A stretch of 64,000 bases of DNA, taken from assembly GCA_946122785.1 (NCBI GenBank), contig CAMGYJ010000002.1, forward strand, positions 38,094,495-38,158,494, given 5' to 3'. This document shows, in pieces, positions 9,530 to 21,399 of the stretch (positions within the stretch are counted from its first letter, which is position 1; each line of letters opens with the position of its first letter). The notes beneath the pieces are model-generated. The model worked only from the letters and a program-made list of their open reading frames with translations. It searched no databases and was not told the DNA's origin. Source of the DNA: Linum tenue. Lineage: Eukaryota; Streptophyta; Magnoliopsida; Malpighiales; Linaceae. The position numbers and the translations under genes were made by a program.

Positions 9530-10595
9530 TTGCAGAATCTGGGAGAAAATGAGAACATATGGTTCCTGGATAGTGGTTGCTCCCACCACATGACATGTAA
9601 AAAGGATTTGTTTTCATCTTTAAATTACAAAAAGGGTGGTAAGGTGGTGTTTGGTGATGATCGAGTTGGAATAATTATGGAAAATGGTATAGTAGGTAAG
9701 AGTCCTTTCCCAACTGTTAAAGATGTCTTGTTTGTTAAAGGTCTAAAAGACAATATTCTTTCCATAAGCCAACTGTGCAGTACTGAGAACAGAGTAGTAT
9801 TTGAATCCTCATCGTGTCAAATCATTAGAATTAAAGATAACAAACTGCTGTTTAGTGGAACTAAGAAAAATAACATGTATGTTGTTAATCTAAACTGTCT
9901 TAAAATATTTAATGAAACTTGTTTTCAAGCTACTTTACATGATCTTGAAATGCTTTGGCATAGGAAATTAGGACATGTATGTCTTTCAAAGCTGTCTAAA
10001 ATGAAATCAGCCAGAGGAATTCTTGTTTTAAGAGAAAATTCCAAGTTCTTTTTGTGATGCTTGTGTCGGTGGCAAAATGGCCAAAAAGAGTTTTAAGTCA
10101 AAAAGGGATATAACCACCACTGAACCATATGAATTAATCCATATGGATCTTTTTGGACCTAAAAATGTGTTAAGTCTTGGAGGTAAGTCTTATGCTTTTG
10201 TGTTGGTTGATGATTTCTCTAGATACACATGCTTTTTGGCCTCTAAGGATGAAGCTTTTGTTCACTTTAAAACCTTTGTGAATCTCATTTTAAATAAATC
10301 CGAAAAATGTATTAAATCTATTCGAAGTGATAATGGGGTTGAATTTATATATGAACAATTCAGTGATCTATGTAATGATAGGGGTATAAATCACACCTTC
10401 TCTGCTCCTAGGACACCTCAGCAAAATGGTGTTGTGGAAAGAAAAAATAGAACTATAATTGAGACAGCTAGAACAATGCTTCTGGAGTATGGATCTCCAA
10501 AATTTCTATGGGAAGAAGCTGTCATGACAGCTGTTTATACAATAAATAGAGTCCCGATAAGAAAGACATTAAATAAAGCACCAGGCTACATTTAA
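9530..10595 (+). pseudogene. SIRE-type protease and integrase
   Basis: Open frame 9530-10057 begins with the aspartic protease active site in NIWFLDSGCSHHMT, followed by the VKDVLFVKGLKDNILSISQL block and the pre-integrase motif LWHRKLGHVCLSKL. A frameshift near 10040 leads to the zinc-binding CDACVGGKMAK and the integrase core 10077-10595. All three catalytic residues are visible: Asp in HMDLFGP, Asp in SDNGVEF, Glu in NGVVERKNR. A stop ends the frame at 10593-10595, after APGYI. Apart from the frameshift and stop the domains are well kept, which points to moderate age. Confidence 0.88.
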
Positions 10596-12236
10596 AAGAG
10601 ACATCCTCCATCTCAAATTATTGGAGGTCTTCATGACAGAATGCACACCAGAGGTAAGTACAATCCAGGTCAGTATGCTTTCATCTCTCTATTAGAACCT
10701 AAGAACTACAAAGACACTTTGAATGATGATGAATGGATACATTCTATGCAAGAAGAATTGCTTCAATTTGCTAGACTGAAGGTTGGGAATTAGTCCCCAG
10801 ACGAATAGGTAAACTGATAATTGGGACAAAAAGGGTTTTCAGAAACAAAACTGATGAAATTGGACAAGTAACTTTAAAGACAGATTAGTGGCTCAAGGAT
10901 ATTCTCAAGAAGAGGGAATTGATTTTGAAGACTCATTTGCACCTGTTGCCCGCATTGAGTCTATTAGACAACTTTGTGCGTATGCAAGCTATATGAAAAT
11001 TCCTCTATTTCAAATGGACGTAAAAAATGCTTTCTTAAATGGAGAAATTAAGGAAGAAGTATACGTAAGTCAACCACCAGGATTCATTGATCATCAATTT
11101 TTAGATCATGTGTTTAAGCTGAATAAAACACTATATGGATTAAAACAAGCCCCAAGGGCTTGGTTTGAAAAACACTCGTCATTCCTCACAAGAAAGGGAT
11201 TTGTTCAAGGAAGTATAGATAAAACCTTGTTTATTAAGAAAGAAGATTCAGACACACTCATTGTGCAAGTTTATGTTGACGATATAGTGTTTGGAGCAAC
11301 AAATCCAGATATGTGCAAAGAATTCTGTGAATCCATGAAATCTGTGTTTGAAATGAGCATGATGGGGGAACTTTCCTACTTTATAGGATTAAAAATTAAA
11401 CAAACAAGCTCAGGAATTTTCATATCTCAAACTAAATATATTGATTCAATGCTTAAAAGATTTGATTTGAATTATGTAAACCCAAGTATAACACCAATGG
11501 CCACTAATCTAAAATTAGACAAAGACGAATCTGGGCTTCCTATGTGTGAAAGAAAGTACAGGGGCATGATTGGTTCCCTTCTCTACTTAACTGCCAGTAG
11601 GCCAGATATTCAATACAGTGTAGGGTTGTGTGCTAGATTTCAATCTAAACCAAAAGAAAGTCATCTCAAAGCTGTAAAACGAATTTTCATATATCTAAAA
11701 GGGACTACAGAAGTTGGATTATGGTATCCAAGCACTGACTTCTTAGAATTAATTGGGTATACTGATTCTGATTTCGGAGGAAGTCTAGTAGATAGGAAGA
11801 GCACATCTGGAACTATACAATTCCTTGGTCCAGGTATCGTTTCTTGGTTTAGCAAGAAGCAAGGTGCAGTTGCCTTGTCCACTGTTGAGGCACAATATAT
11901 GGCAGCTGGAAGCTGCTGTGCTCAGCTAATGTGGTAGAAATCTCAGTTATTAGATTATGGTTTTGAAATAACAGATATTCCTATATGTTGTGACAACACA
12001 AGTGCAATCTGCATGACAAAAAACCCTGTCCAACATTCAAGAACTAAACATATTGAGATAAAATACCACTTTATTCGTGATTTAGTTCAAACTAGAAATG
12101 TAAGGTTAGAATTTGTCTCGACTGAATGTTAATTAGCAAACGTACTCACTAAACCTCTTCCTAGCGAGCATTTTCTGCAATTGTCTACTGAAATAGATTT
12201 AAAATCTAGCTGTCAGATTGAAAATCTAAAAAGGTA
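10596..12236 (+). pseudogene. SIRE-type reverse transcriptase and RNase H
   Basis: After a short, frame-broken and partly deleted linker (10596-10887), an uninterrupted frame 10888-11937 carries copia RT. It has [28 protein letters not shown], the catalytic [10 protein letters not shown], and the C-terminal block through [16 protein letters not shown]. RNase H follows with YTDSDFGG and [16 protein letters not shown] at 11935-11937 and another stop near 12130 break RNase H, whose end (CDNTSAICMTKNPVQHSRTK) is still readable to about 12236. The YVDD centre is intact, so inactivation comes from stops and the missing 5' end. Confidence 0.9.
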
Positions 12237-12480
12237 AAAGCCTTATTGGTTTCTTTTTCCTCTAGGGGTTGCTTGTCTTGATTTATGCACTCTTTTTACT
12301 TTTCAGTTAATGTTTGCTAGTTTTCAAGATAAAAGTTTTGCATGCTGAAATGATTATAGAGTCCCCGTCGTTACATCTTCTTTTCTCATCTCTGGCTACG
12401 TCCATCTATTTAAAGAACCCTGTGCAAAGCTTCTCTTCTCACCTCATTCCAACCTATCCTCCATTTACCACACACACAAC

Positions 12481-13460
12481 ATGAGTGATCATCTTCCCAG
12501 ACCTTTTCGTTTTGATGGCCTTGTTCACACATTTCCTGGCTACATGTTCCATGAGCCAGTAGCCATAAACAACCATCGCCATCTCCTTCATCTTGAAAAT
12601 AGAAGACTTCATCACATCACTCAGATAGATCCTTATGAATTTTAGATCTACAAGTTTGAAATCTTGTCCCTAATAGAAGGGTTGGGGTGGGTTTACCTGT
12701 TTAGACAGCCACTGCATCCTGCTTGTCCTGGTGCAGTCAAGTATTTCTACTCAAATCTCCGCTCTCAAGGAGTTAGCTCCAGGAGCTTCACCACTATCGT
12801 GGTTGGTCATCTCCTAATCATTCCAGTCGAGGCTCTTAATGCCATCCTTGGGTTTCCATCAGAAGGGAAGTACATTACTCATCTAACTGAATTCTGGAAG
12901 GAGGAATTCAACATTGGTGTCGAGTATGGAAACTTTTCAACTGAACCAACTGGTGGTTCAGATGTTCCCATTCCTGTTGACTAGTTACCTCCTCGACTCA
13001 GAGTGTTTCACTACATCCTGACACATGTATTTTCCCTCGATCCTTCAACCTGGATCGTGTTTTACCAATGGATCTCTGGATCATTGCTAGTGCTACTGCC
13101 AGGCGCAAGTTTGATTATTACAGCCTCCTTTTCAGCCATCTTCTCCCTGCGGGAGATGAGAACTATCAAGGTCTTCTCCCCTTTGGATCAATCATCACCC
13201 GCTTGCTTATCAATCTAGGGGTTGACCTTTCAGAGTTTAGAAGCGTGTCTTCTACAATGTATGTGAGTGCGTTGAATGTTCTCATGATCCTCAACCTTCC
13301 CACAGAGATCCCTCTTCCTCTTCCTCCCTCATCTTCCATTCTTGGGCCTCGTCCCAAGCCATCTTTTGTCAAGAAGGTCAAATCAGCTGGTGAGACTAGC
13401 AAGACTGGCGGCTTGGTTTCTCCATCTCTGGGGGAAGCTCCTCCTCTGATGACTCTGTAG
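12481..13460 (+). pseudogene. SIRE-type env-like ORF
   Basis: A separate ORF between pol and the 3' LTR, as in SIRE elements. ATG 12481 is followed by stops at 12643-12645 and 12982-12984 in the same frame and a frameshift at about 13070. The readable parts include a globular stretch with FYSNLRSQGVSSRSFTTIVVGHLL and ending near FPSEGKYITHLTEFW, then WIIASATARRKFDYYSLLFS. A Pro/Ser-rich basic tail ends at 13460. It resembles the plant transposon-associated proteins encoded after pol. No convincing signal peptide or membrane anchor is seen, so the label env-like is positional only. Confidence 0.7.
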
Positions 13461-13751
13461 CTTCTGCTCCTGCTTCCTAGACATGCGTTTCCCAGGGGGA
13501 ATTTTCTTTTTGTTTTTATTTTGTTTCTGAAAAATGGTATCTTTTGTAGGTTAATGTTCCGTTTCTGCAGTAGGGTATCTTTTGTACTGCTGTCCTTTCG
13601 TACAAGCTTTCTTTAAGGAGTCCTAGGTTAAGGGGGAAACTACTTTTGTCAATCATGCTCTATTCTAGAGTCATGGTTTGTTGAGACTCCATTGTTGTAC
13701 TTCTGTTTGGTTCAATGCAATTTTTCCCCTAGCAAGTAAGACTTCTCGGAC

Positions 13752-13762
13752 GAAGGGGGAAA
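13752..13762 (+). promoter_or_regulatory. Polypurine tract of the SIRE-type element
   Basis: GAAGGGGGAAA, one base before the 3' LTR start; the expected plus-strand primer site. Confidence 0.8.
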
Positions 13763-13763
13763 T

Positions 13764-14439
13764 TGTTGAACAAATGGTGTCGGATTCGCCAAAGTGCTGC
13801 GCACTCACCAAATAGCAAAGCGCTGATCAGCTGCACTAAACTATGTCGTTTTGTCTCTCGTCCGTCCAAGTATTCCAATCTGGATCGAGGCTCTTCTTCT
13901 CCAAACCTACTCCATCCTTGCTCGACAACTTCCTCATGATTCATCAAAATAGGGTGACTCTACCGAGCCACCTCTACTTCGAGCTCATGATGACCTGAAG
14001 AAGCCCGTTCCTCTCAAATCTCCTCTCAAGAACCCAACAGGTTTTTGCAACGGTCACTTAGTTGATTCAGCTATATATTCTAGGGTTTCTTATTCATTAG
14101 AACTCTACAGTTTTGTAATAGAAGAATAAGAGAGTGTCTTCTGCTACAATTGGGTTCTTTTTCTTTCTTCAGTAGAACAATCATAGTGTTTGTGAACTGG
14201 GTGATCTGTTCTTGGGAAGCTGTCTGTGTGTTTGTTATCAAAGAGCCAATTCGTTGGCTTGGCTCTGGTTCTTGTTTCCCTGTACTTTCTTATGATAAAT
14301 AATAGTGTTTCTTTTTCCAAGTTCTCTCATTCCAAAACATCTGTTAGGCTGAGACTTTATGCCCTGCTATATCCAAGTATTCTTCCCATTCTAAATTCAC
14401 ACGAGCTTGAAGTAAAACATGTGTTGGGACCCTCCAACA
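13764..14439 (+). repeat. 3' LTR of the SIRE-type element
   Basis: Starts TGTTGAACAAATGG and ends CCCTCCAACA, giving matching TGTTG...CAACA inverted ends over 676 bp. A TATATAT box lies at about 14073. The boundary rests on the polypurine tract and inverted ends, as no 5' LTR is available for comparison. Confidence 0.75.
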
Positions 14440-15980
14440 GACACGAAATATGAGACTGCACTTGTGTAAATGATAGATATCAACAAAAATGTATGGCAAT
14501 ATGCAATTATGAATTATGTGAGTATTTAGACAAATATCAACACCAATGTGCAATTATGCGAGTGTTTAGATAGATACCAATACAACAAACATATTTCGAT
14601 TTGGAACTCGACTTTTGTATATAAAGTCTTAGTTGTTGGTTTCTGCGACTTGGTCACCTTTGGGTCGACTTACGCCAATGAAAAAGAAGGGCTGCTGTGC
14701 TATATGTAGGCTTTAGATGCTTTGGGAAAGCGATGGCCTTTAGCATCTTCCTTTCTGCTATAGCTATTCCGACACTCCCTACGTCGTTGCTTTTCTTTTG
14801 TGGTCATCCATGAACTTAAACTTCCATACCTTTCGAGTTTCAAACTCTGTGGACACATGATGCTTCTTAGGTAAGAATAGAAGACAATCCACTCTTTTCT
14901 TTTTCTTTTATTCTTTCTAATAATTGGGTTTTCTTTTAGTGTCTTAGAGGAGAGAGGTCACCTAGCTCGGTGCATGAACTTCAAGCGAGTCGATCTTTGT
15001 GCCGTATTGTAACATGCGTGAAATATGTTTAGCTAACTCAAGCATATGCAAAGAATTAGGAAACCATATAAGATTGATTTTTGAGTCCTTTCAAACAATT
15101 TGAGTTGTTGGGATGATCGGAGCTCGACATTGTATATATTAGAATTTGTAACAAGAAAATTTGATATTGGACTCATCACAAGCTTTAGTATTTATAATAC
15201 TAGGTTAAGCACCAACAACAACATTGAATTTTATGCAAATTTTATACACAAGAATTACATTTCATTTAACTGGGATGAAACATTTGAAGAATAGGTTGGA
15301 GGGAAAGCATATGTAGGCTTCATGGAAGGAAATATAGTATTTGCATGAGTTATTTTTATCCAAATAAATCGTTTTGTTTTTGGAAATACTTTGCTGAGAT
15401 GGATTGTTATGGCCCGTGAGTTATTCATAAATAACTCATAACGAATTGTTTGAAATGACTCCTATACCGTGTTATTTGGAAATAACTTATTTTACATCTC
15501 TATTATTGTCAAATATTACGTGTTAAATACCATATGTGTATAATATACAACCAAAAAAGATATTTTAAATGCAACATGTCAAATTACTATTGAATTATTA
15601 CATAAAATTAATCAATTAATTAACTATATAAATACTACATTAACTCCAAACCACATTTGTGTAAGGTTTCTCATGAGTTAAGCTATGGTTCACTTTGTGA
15701 TAAAAGGTAACACATTTGCAACCTCGCTCCTCTGTACCTAATATTGATATATTATAATAACCGAGTCTTTTACCTACCCCAAGATCAAAGCTAGCCGTGC
15801 TTTTTATTGATTTGATTACCTCTTGCCCTCTATCAAGGCTTTTCAAATGGAAGTGATTTGTGTTGGAACCCCTTTAACCTTTATCCTTTTCAATGAACAA
15901 CTGGTTTGGTTGGGTGCAATTAATTAGGAAGGTAGAATTCGTATTTAATTTGTATGCCATTGAGGTGAAAAGAGGGAACA
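14440..15980. other. Intergenic stretch with nothing recognised
   Basis: AT-rich sequence with short ORFs only (for example 15100-15294 and 15640-15846 minus) that show no family resemblance, no splice structure and no repeat signature. A short palindrome occurs near 15420-15440. Treated as non-coding. Confidence 0.5.
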
Positions 15981-15988
15981 CATACAGC

Positions 15989-17099
15989 CAGGGGCGGACC
16001 CAGGGAGGTTTAGGGGTGTCCGTTTTGGGAAAACGATTATCCAATTCTCGATGGTAATTTACGTATGGACAAAAAAATATAATTGATAGTGAGGGACACC
16101 CCTTAAATTTGAAAAAAATGATTATCCTACTGTCATTTGTGTATAGGAATATAAGTGATAGGTTGGATAATTCAAATCTAGAACACTATTATTATTAATA
16201 AACTTAATTTCTGTTGAGCTAAACTCATTTGTTGTTCGATTTTGAACAATGTGTAATAGTAAAATGGCATTCCCTATCTTTAGTTATTTTAAAAACCTAA
16301 TAATTAAACTAATTTCAAACTACCCTTAATTTGTATTGATTTTATGATTGTACGGCAAGTGTTGAAAGAGTCTTTCAGCTTTGGGTTACATCAAGAACAA
16401 GTTTACAAATCGAATATGCGATAAGTTCGTGAATGATTGTCTAGCTAGCAGTGTATATAGAGACAATTTTTTTAAAACTATAAACACGAAGTGTATTCTA
16501 CAATTATTTCCGAATATGAAAACATATCATGGACTTTTTTAACCTATACGAGTAAGGTATTTTCATATTTACAATTTATTTTTATCAATTATTTTTATTT
16601 TTATTTAATTATTTTTAAAAGAGGATACCCCTATGAAAAATTTCTGGGTCCGCCACTGATTGTGTGTACAAATCTTCAGGTTTTTTAGCTTAACACAAAT
16701 CAATTGACCGGAAGCATTCCAGCAAGTATTGGAAACTGTAGCATGCTCACACAGTTATACATAGCAGACAACGCTAATTTGAGAGGTAACTTTAATTACT
16801 TTTTATCTTTTTGATTGCACAATCACGTATAAGTAAGGGTGGGAAATAATATAGTATCGAATATGCGATAAGTTCGTGAATGATTGTCTAGCTAGCAGTG
16901 TATATAGAGACAATTTTTTTAAAACTATAGACACCAAGTGTATTCTACAATTATTTCCGAATATGAAAACATATCATGGACTTTTTTAACCTATACGAGT
17001 AAGGTATTTTCATATTTACAATTTATTTTTATCAATTATTTTTATTTAATTATTTATAAAAGAGGACACCCCTATGAAAAATTTCTGGGTCCGCCACTG
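15989..17099 (+). mobile_element. Composite hAT-type element carrying an LRR exon
   Basis: Flanked by a perfect 8-bp target duplication CATACAGC (15981-15988 and 17100-17107), as for hAT transposons. Ends are CAGGGGCGGACCCAG and CTGGGTCCGCCACTG, inverted with one mismatch. Inside, the right 250 bp of the element occurs twice, at 16409-16658 and 16856-17099, separated by about 197 bp of unrelated DNA with an LRR-receptor exon. The internal right end at 16658 has no matching duplication, so the whole 1111-bp unit moved as one. It encodes no transposase. Confidence 0.85.
16689..16785 (+). pseudogene. LRR receptor-kinase exon fragment (transposon cargo)
   Basis: The 97-bp segment is preceded by TTTTTTAG and followed by GTAAC, so it has both splice signals. 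In frame it reads as one and a half plant leucine-rich repeats: LNTNQLTGSIPASIGNCSML followed by TQLYIADNANLRG, with the LxxNxLxGxIP consensus and an Asn-Cys pair typical of extracellular LRR-receptor kinases. It lies between two copies of a hAT end, so it is captured host sequence rather than part of a resident gene. No neighbouring exon of such a gene was found. Confidence 0.75.
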
Positions 17100-17107
17100 C
17101 ATACAGC

Positions 17108-18283
17108 TGTGGAGCTTTGTTACTAGGATTTGCTTCTTTTGTGGGATTGCCTCTTGATACACGATTTGAAGAATGTGAGATTACTTAATCCCAGATTTTG
17201 GGACACGTGAAGCTTTTGATATTCAATCATTGGAACCAAATAATGGTTGTAAATGAGAGAAGAAAAGGGAGGTGGAGAAAGGAAAGCCTACACAACACAA
17301 AACTGGCCGGCTAATCAAAAAGCAAGAGGAATAGGGTTTACGTGAGACTTCCTTTTACTTAACTTACCATGCAGGGTAAAGGTCAAGTGTGGAAAATTCA
17401 ACACCACCATGATTTGCATGTGTTCCTTTTTGCTGCCATGCTCACCTTTTCTTGTCCCTCTCAAGATTTCACCTAATAATAATGGAATGAAAATAAAAAT
17501 ATGGGGTAGTAAGAACTCTGCAGATGCAGTTGTAAGAAAATTTGCATTTACATAGAGAAAGAACGAGTTCTTGTGTTTTCTTAATTGCTGCTTCTATTCA
17601 TGTTACAAACATCATATATAGGAATGAAATTCAAGATAATCACTGGGCTCATTAGCCATATACGTTAAGAAGCATCACGATCAAATACCCATGTACTAAT
17701 TCGTTCAAAATCTCAAGTAGTTGAAATGAGAGACCATGCAAACATGAATATTATATAATTCTTATACAACATATGTTAAGATCGAAATCAATCATAGAGC
17801 TAACACGAAAAGAGCATTCAATTAATTATGTCTATAAAGTGCAAGATTTCAAAAAAATTAACGTACTAATTGGTAGATCGTTTTGGAAGTAGAGAACTGG
17901 TGTGGAAACCCTAGGGAATGTTGTTTTGGGAGATGGTGGTGAATTTCAAAACCATCAAACACCTAAAAAGAACAGGAATCTTGGAAAGGCAATAAAATGT
18001 GGAGGAGAAGGTAGGAATGGGCCTGGAAAAAAAAAAATATTATACAAAAGCAGCCTATAAATAAAAAGTTATAACCACATATCTCTCCCACTCTAAACCT
18101 GCCATTTGGACTTTTCATTCAAAAGCACTAGCTTTTCCTTAGATGCACCCAACAAAGTAACGCAGAAAAAGCCAACAACACATCAAGATAAAGTCACCAT
18201 CTTTAGAATCCCACCCAAAGAAAATAACTACAAATATCACAATGCCATCCACTACACAATCCACTCCCCCCAATCCTATTCTC
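17108..18283. other. Intergenic DNA upstream of the DUF761-type gene
   Basis: No repeat or coding family recognised. The last few hundred bases before 18284 are the likely promoter region of the gene at 18414. A 60-codon ORF at 18106-18288 overlaps the TATA box and has no support. Confidence 0.5.
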
Positions 18284-18290
18284 TATAAAT
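18284..18290 (+). promoter_or_regulatory. TATA box of the DUF761-type gene
   Basis: TATAAAT lies 124 bp upstream of the last base before the ATG at 18414, in a C-rich context (CTCTATAAATACCC). This implies a transcription start near 18315 and a leader of roughly 100 bases. Confidence 0.7.
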
Positions 18291-18413
18291 ACCCATTCCC
18301 ATGAATTCCACTCTTTCAGTCGTCCAATGTGTGATTCTAAATCCCAAAATTACCAAGTTGGCTGAAGTGTTTTTCTCTTCCCTTCAAGGAATTGATCAAA
18401 ACCCATCAAGCCA

Positions 18414-19199
18414 ATGGATACAATGGTGACATTCAACAAGGCCAAAAGGGTTCAATCCATGAGGAAGAGGAAGGCAGCTGATCACAGTGCATTTCTTCAA
18501 AATCTTGTTATGAATTCATTGATGATAGTGGGTTGTACCCTTCTAGTGTATTCACCCACAAAGCAATTCTTTTTCCTCCACCTCCCCTACATCTTGTCCT
18601 GCCTTTCTAGTCCCAAGTGTGTTTTTCTCTTGGTCAATGTCATTGTGGTGTTCTTGGTGGGAGAATCAAGGCTCAGTGGCTACAACAATTCGCGGAGATC
18701 TTCTTCAACGAGTGATTTCTACGACGAGTACATCCGAAGAGCTAGAGCTCAAAGGAAATCAATCACATCATCCTCGACCCCGAGTCAAGAAAAGCTTGTT
18801 GGAGTAGCACGCAAGGCGGAGAGACAGATTGTTGTCGTTGACAAAGCTACGTCGTTGGACGGTGAAACAGGGATCGTTATTGTAGATGATGAAACTCCGT
18901 TAGTTGAGGACGAAGTTGTGGAGAGCCAAACTGGAAGTGAAATTATCACTTCAGGTGAGATAGCATCGATCGAGAGCGAGACAAGCGAACAAGAAGAACA
19001 ACAAGTACTGGTGAATGAAGATGCCAAGAATGGAGATGAAGTGGAGGAGCAAGTCGAAGAGAAAATAGAGGCAGCAGTTGAAGAAGTTGAAGCAAAGGGA
19101 GGAGGGGATGAGCTGAATAGAAGGATAGAGGACTTCATTGCAAGAGTTAACAGGCGAAGGCAACTTGAGATCCAATCACTTGTTTCTTGTAAAGCTTGA
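18414..19199 (+). CDS. DUF4408/DUF761-type plant membrane protein, 261 aa
   Basis: The only convincing host gene: single exon, ATG 18414, TGA ending 19199, behind a TATA box. Residues 1-30 are basic (KRVQSMRKRK). Two hydrophobic segments, about 31-47 and 67-83, could anchor it in a membrane, which matches the DUF4408 layout. A Ser-rich linker (92-123) and a strongly acidic region (170-230) follow. The C-terminal block at about 234-258 (ELNRRIEDFIARVNRRRQLE) is the DUF761 motif found at the end of many plant proteins of this class. Family members are plant-specific; their biochemical role is not established, though expression in stress or development is often reported. The ATG at codon 4 is an alternative start. 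No frameshift is present, unlike every other long ORF here. Confidence 0.88.
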   Translation: MDTMVTFNKAKRVQSMRKRKAADHSAFLQNLVMNSLMIVGCTLLVYSPTKQFFFLHLPYILSCLSSPKCVFLLVNVIVVFLVGESRLSGYNNSRRSSSTSDFYDEYIRRARAQRKSITSSSTPSQEKLVGVARKAERQIVVVDKATSLDGETGIVIVDDETPLVEDEVVESQTGSEIITSGEIASIESETSEQEEQQVLVNEDAKNGDEVEEQVEEKIEAAVEEVEAKGGGDELNRRIEDFIARVNRRRQLEIQSLVSCKA

Positions 19200-19752
19200 A
19201 ATAAGTTTGTTGCCAAAGGTATGCCTTTGTAAAGTAGTGGGGAGAGAGCATTACAGGGCTGATTGCTGCAAGTCCCTTGTGGAGACTATTGCTTCTTCTT
19301 TTTTTTCTTCCTAAGAAAGCAGCCTGGATGCATGTGGTTGTTCTAAACACCAAACTCTCTTAGATTTTTACCAAATATTACTATTTAGTTTATGGAAAAT
19401 GTCAAAATAAATTTGGATAAAAAAATTCAATTTGCTTTATATACATATTATTGAATTTATGATTATTAAGTATTAATGTTACCCAAGATTTCACTTGCAA
19501 CCCACGAGATTTCCATCACAGTCAACATTTTCTTACCTGCAATTGTTCCACAACCCGAAATGAGTATAGAGTATAGACTTTAGAGCTCAAGACCACACAC
19601 ACCTATCCATACTACCTCACGGATCATAGTGATTAAGCTAGTTTTTTTGGTCTTTTTTCAAGTTACTGAGATGAATTTGATAAACGGTTCACAGAAAATC
19701 TAAAGGATTGACATAGGGGAATATAAGAGAATCATAACATTAACACTAAAAT

Positions 19753-20120
19753 CCGGGGGGGGGGGGGGTGGTGTTGCGGTTCAAATTGAACAGAAACTCA
19801 ACCGGTTTTCGAGACTTATCGGTTCTGTTTAATGGGTAAAATCTTATAAGTTTTTAGTGTTTTCGCTTAAAATAAAAAATTGATAAAATCCAATGAGGCT
19901 TAGCAAAATCAAAGGCTCGGTTTCTATTTTTTGGTATATTGACCGAAATCAAAACCAGTAACCGCTTATCGATTTTCGGTTATTTTGACCGAACACCAAA
20001 TCGGTAAGCACTTATCAATTTTCCGCGACTAGCTCTTAACGGTTTTGAACAATTGGCTAATTCAGTTTTCGATTGCTAATAGCTTTCAATTTGGTTAACT
20101 CAACTGAATTGCCATCCCTA
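19753..20120. mobile_element. hAT-type MITE
   Basis: Flanked by ACTAAAAT (19745-19752) and ACTATAAT (20121-20128), an 8-bp duplication with one mismatch. The right end is ...GCCATCCCTA; the left end has been altered by a run of 13 G (19755-19767). The interior is rich in CGGTT/AACCG subterminal repeats (CAACCGG, ATCGGTT, GACCGAA), typical of hAT MITEs. Non-coding. Confidence 0.65.
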
Positions 20121-20535
20121 ACTATAATCCGAGTTTCAAATTTGGTCCGACACATATTGTGGAAAGGAAAAATAAACCAACAACCATTATAGCTTGATTG
20201 AATTTGAATCACTTTTGATAATTAAGATTTGAGTAGAATTAATGAGTAGTATCACAAAAGAGGGAGTTATGGTGATGGTGATGGTGTGTGGGCTTTTTTA
20301 TTGTGGTCAAGTTTGAAGTGGAATTTGTGAAGGTGCTCTGCGAAATTTGAATTGGTGTTGTTGGAAGTGGCAAGTGTGGTTTGTGGGTCGGGGCCCCAGC
20401 TTGCTACGTTGACTGCTTGCTTTCCTTAGCTCTGTTTCATATTCCTTCCTTAGCACCTAAGATTGACTTTAGTACAACACTATTCAATGGATTAAAAAAT
20501 TACATACAAATGCCACGTAGTAGGTGTGTAAATTC

Positions 20536-21030
20536 AAGGCTTAATATTTTAGTTTGGCCCGAACTATACACAAACTTTCTACTTTGGCCCGTAGTTTCGG
20601 AAATTGCTCTTCTGGCCTGAACTATGTACCATACTTTCTTATTTGGTTGGAGGCGGGTTTGACCGTTAGTCAATGGCCAGCATACTTGGCCACATCAGCG
20701 AGGAGGAAATAAAATATTGATTTTTTTGAATTTCTATATTTTTATAAGAAAGGAAATAAAAAATTCTGTTTATTATTATTATTATAAGAAAGGAAAAAAT
20801 ACAGAAATTCAAAAATTATTTTTTTTATTATCTGCTCGCTGACGTGGCCAAGTGAGCTGGCCATTGACTAACGGTCAACTCTATTGACCGGCCAATTTAA
20901 CGGTCATACCTGCCTTCGGGCCAAATCAGGAAGTAAGGCACATAGTTCAGGCCAGAAGAGCAATTTTCAAAACCACGGGCCCAAGTAGAAAGTTGCGTAT
21001 AATTCGGGCCAAATTAAGGTATTAACCCTT
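20536..21030. repeat. Foldback (long inverted-repeat) element
   Basis: Two arms of about 220-240 bp are reverse complements at roughly 80-85% by eye: left from TTAGTTTGGCCCGAACTATA near 20550, right ending CGGGCCAAATTAAGGTATTA at about 21024. The loop is A/T-rich. A foldback or MULE-type MITE; no target duplication could be assigned with confidence. Confidence 0.65.
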
Positions 21031-21210
21031 TTTTATTTTCGGGCCAAAATTTTGGTCGTCGGAATTCGGCCACCGGTCGCCCAAAATTTTCAAAACCACG
21101 GGCAAAAGTAGAAAGTTTGTGTATAATTCAGGCCAAATTAAGGTATTAACCCTTTTTTATTTTCGGCCCAAAATTTTGGTCTTCGAAATTCGGCCACCGG
21201 AAACTGGTCG
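20965..21210 (+). repeat. 123-bp direct duplication
   Basis: The block from AAAACCACGGGC (20969) through the end of the foldback element and into AATTCGGCCACCGG is repeated from 21092, an offset of 123 bp, with several substitutions. The second copy is followed by G/C-rich CGCCGGAATATGCT repeats up to about 21310. Confidence 0.7.
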
Positions 21211-21399
21211 CTGGTCACCGGAATATGCTTTTTGTCGCCGGAATATGCTTACCGGCGTCGGAATATGCTCGGCGTCGGAATCTAGTCATCGGGCCCGGAA
21301 TCTGCTCACTGACGGTTGTCGGAGTTTGGTCAACGGTCAATGAACTTCGTTGACCGGTCATATACCACCGGATATTGTGGTGTGCATTGTGAGATTTAT

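Larger units (their letters stand above)
8830..14439 (+). mobile_element. SIRE-type Ty1/copia element, 5' part lost
   Basis: Begins abruptly inside gag at the edge of element A's LTR, then runs gag, protease, integrase, RT, RNase H, an env-like ORF, polypurine tract and 3' LTR. The copia order (INT before RT) and the extra ORF after pol are characteristic of the SIRE lineage. No 5' LTR is in the window. The simplest reading is that element A inserted into this copia gag and the left flank was later deleted. Confidence 0.85.

Noticed and set aside
12481..13460. True envelope protein in the SIRE-type element
   Set aside because: No signal peptide, membrane anchor or cleavage site is visible; only the position is env-like.
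18106..18288. 60-codon ORF upstream of the host gene
   Set aside because: Runs through the TATA box and has no family match; treated as promoter DNA.
18785..19216. 143-codon ORF antisense to the DUF761-type gene
   Set aside because: Ser/Thr-rich mirror of the acidic Glu codons of the real gene.
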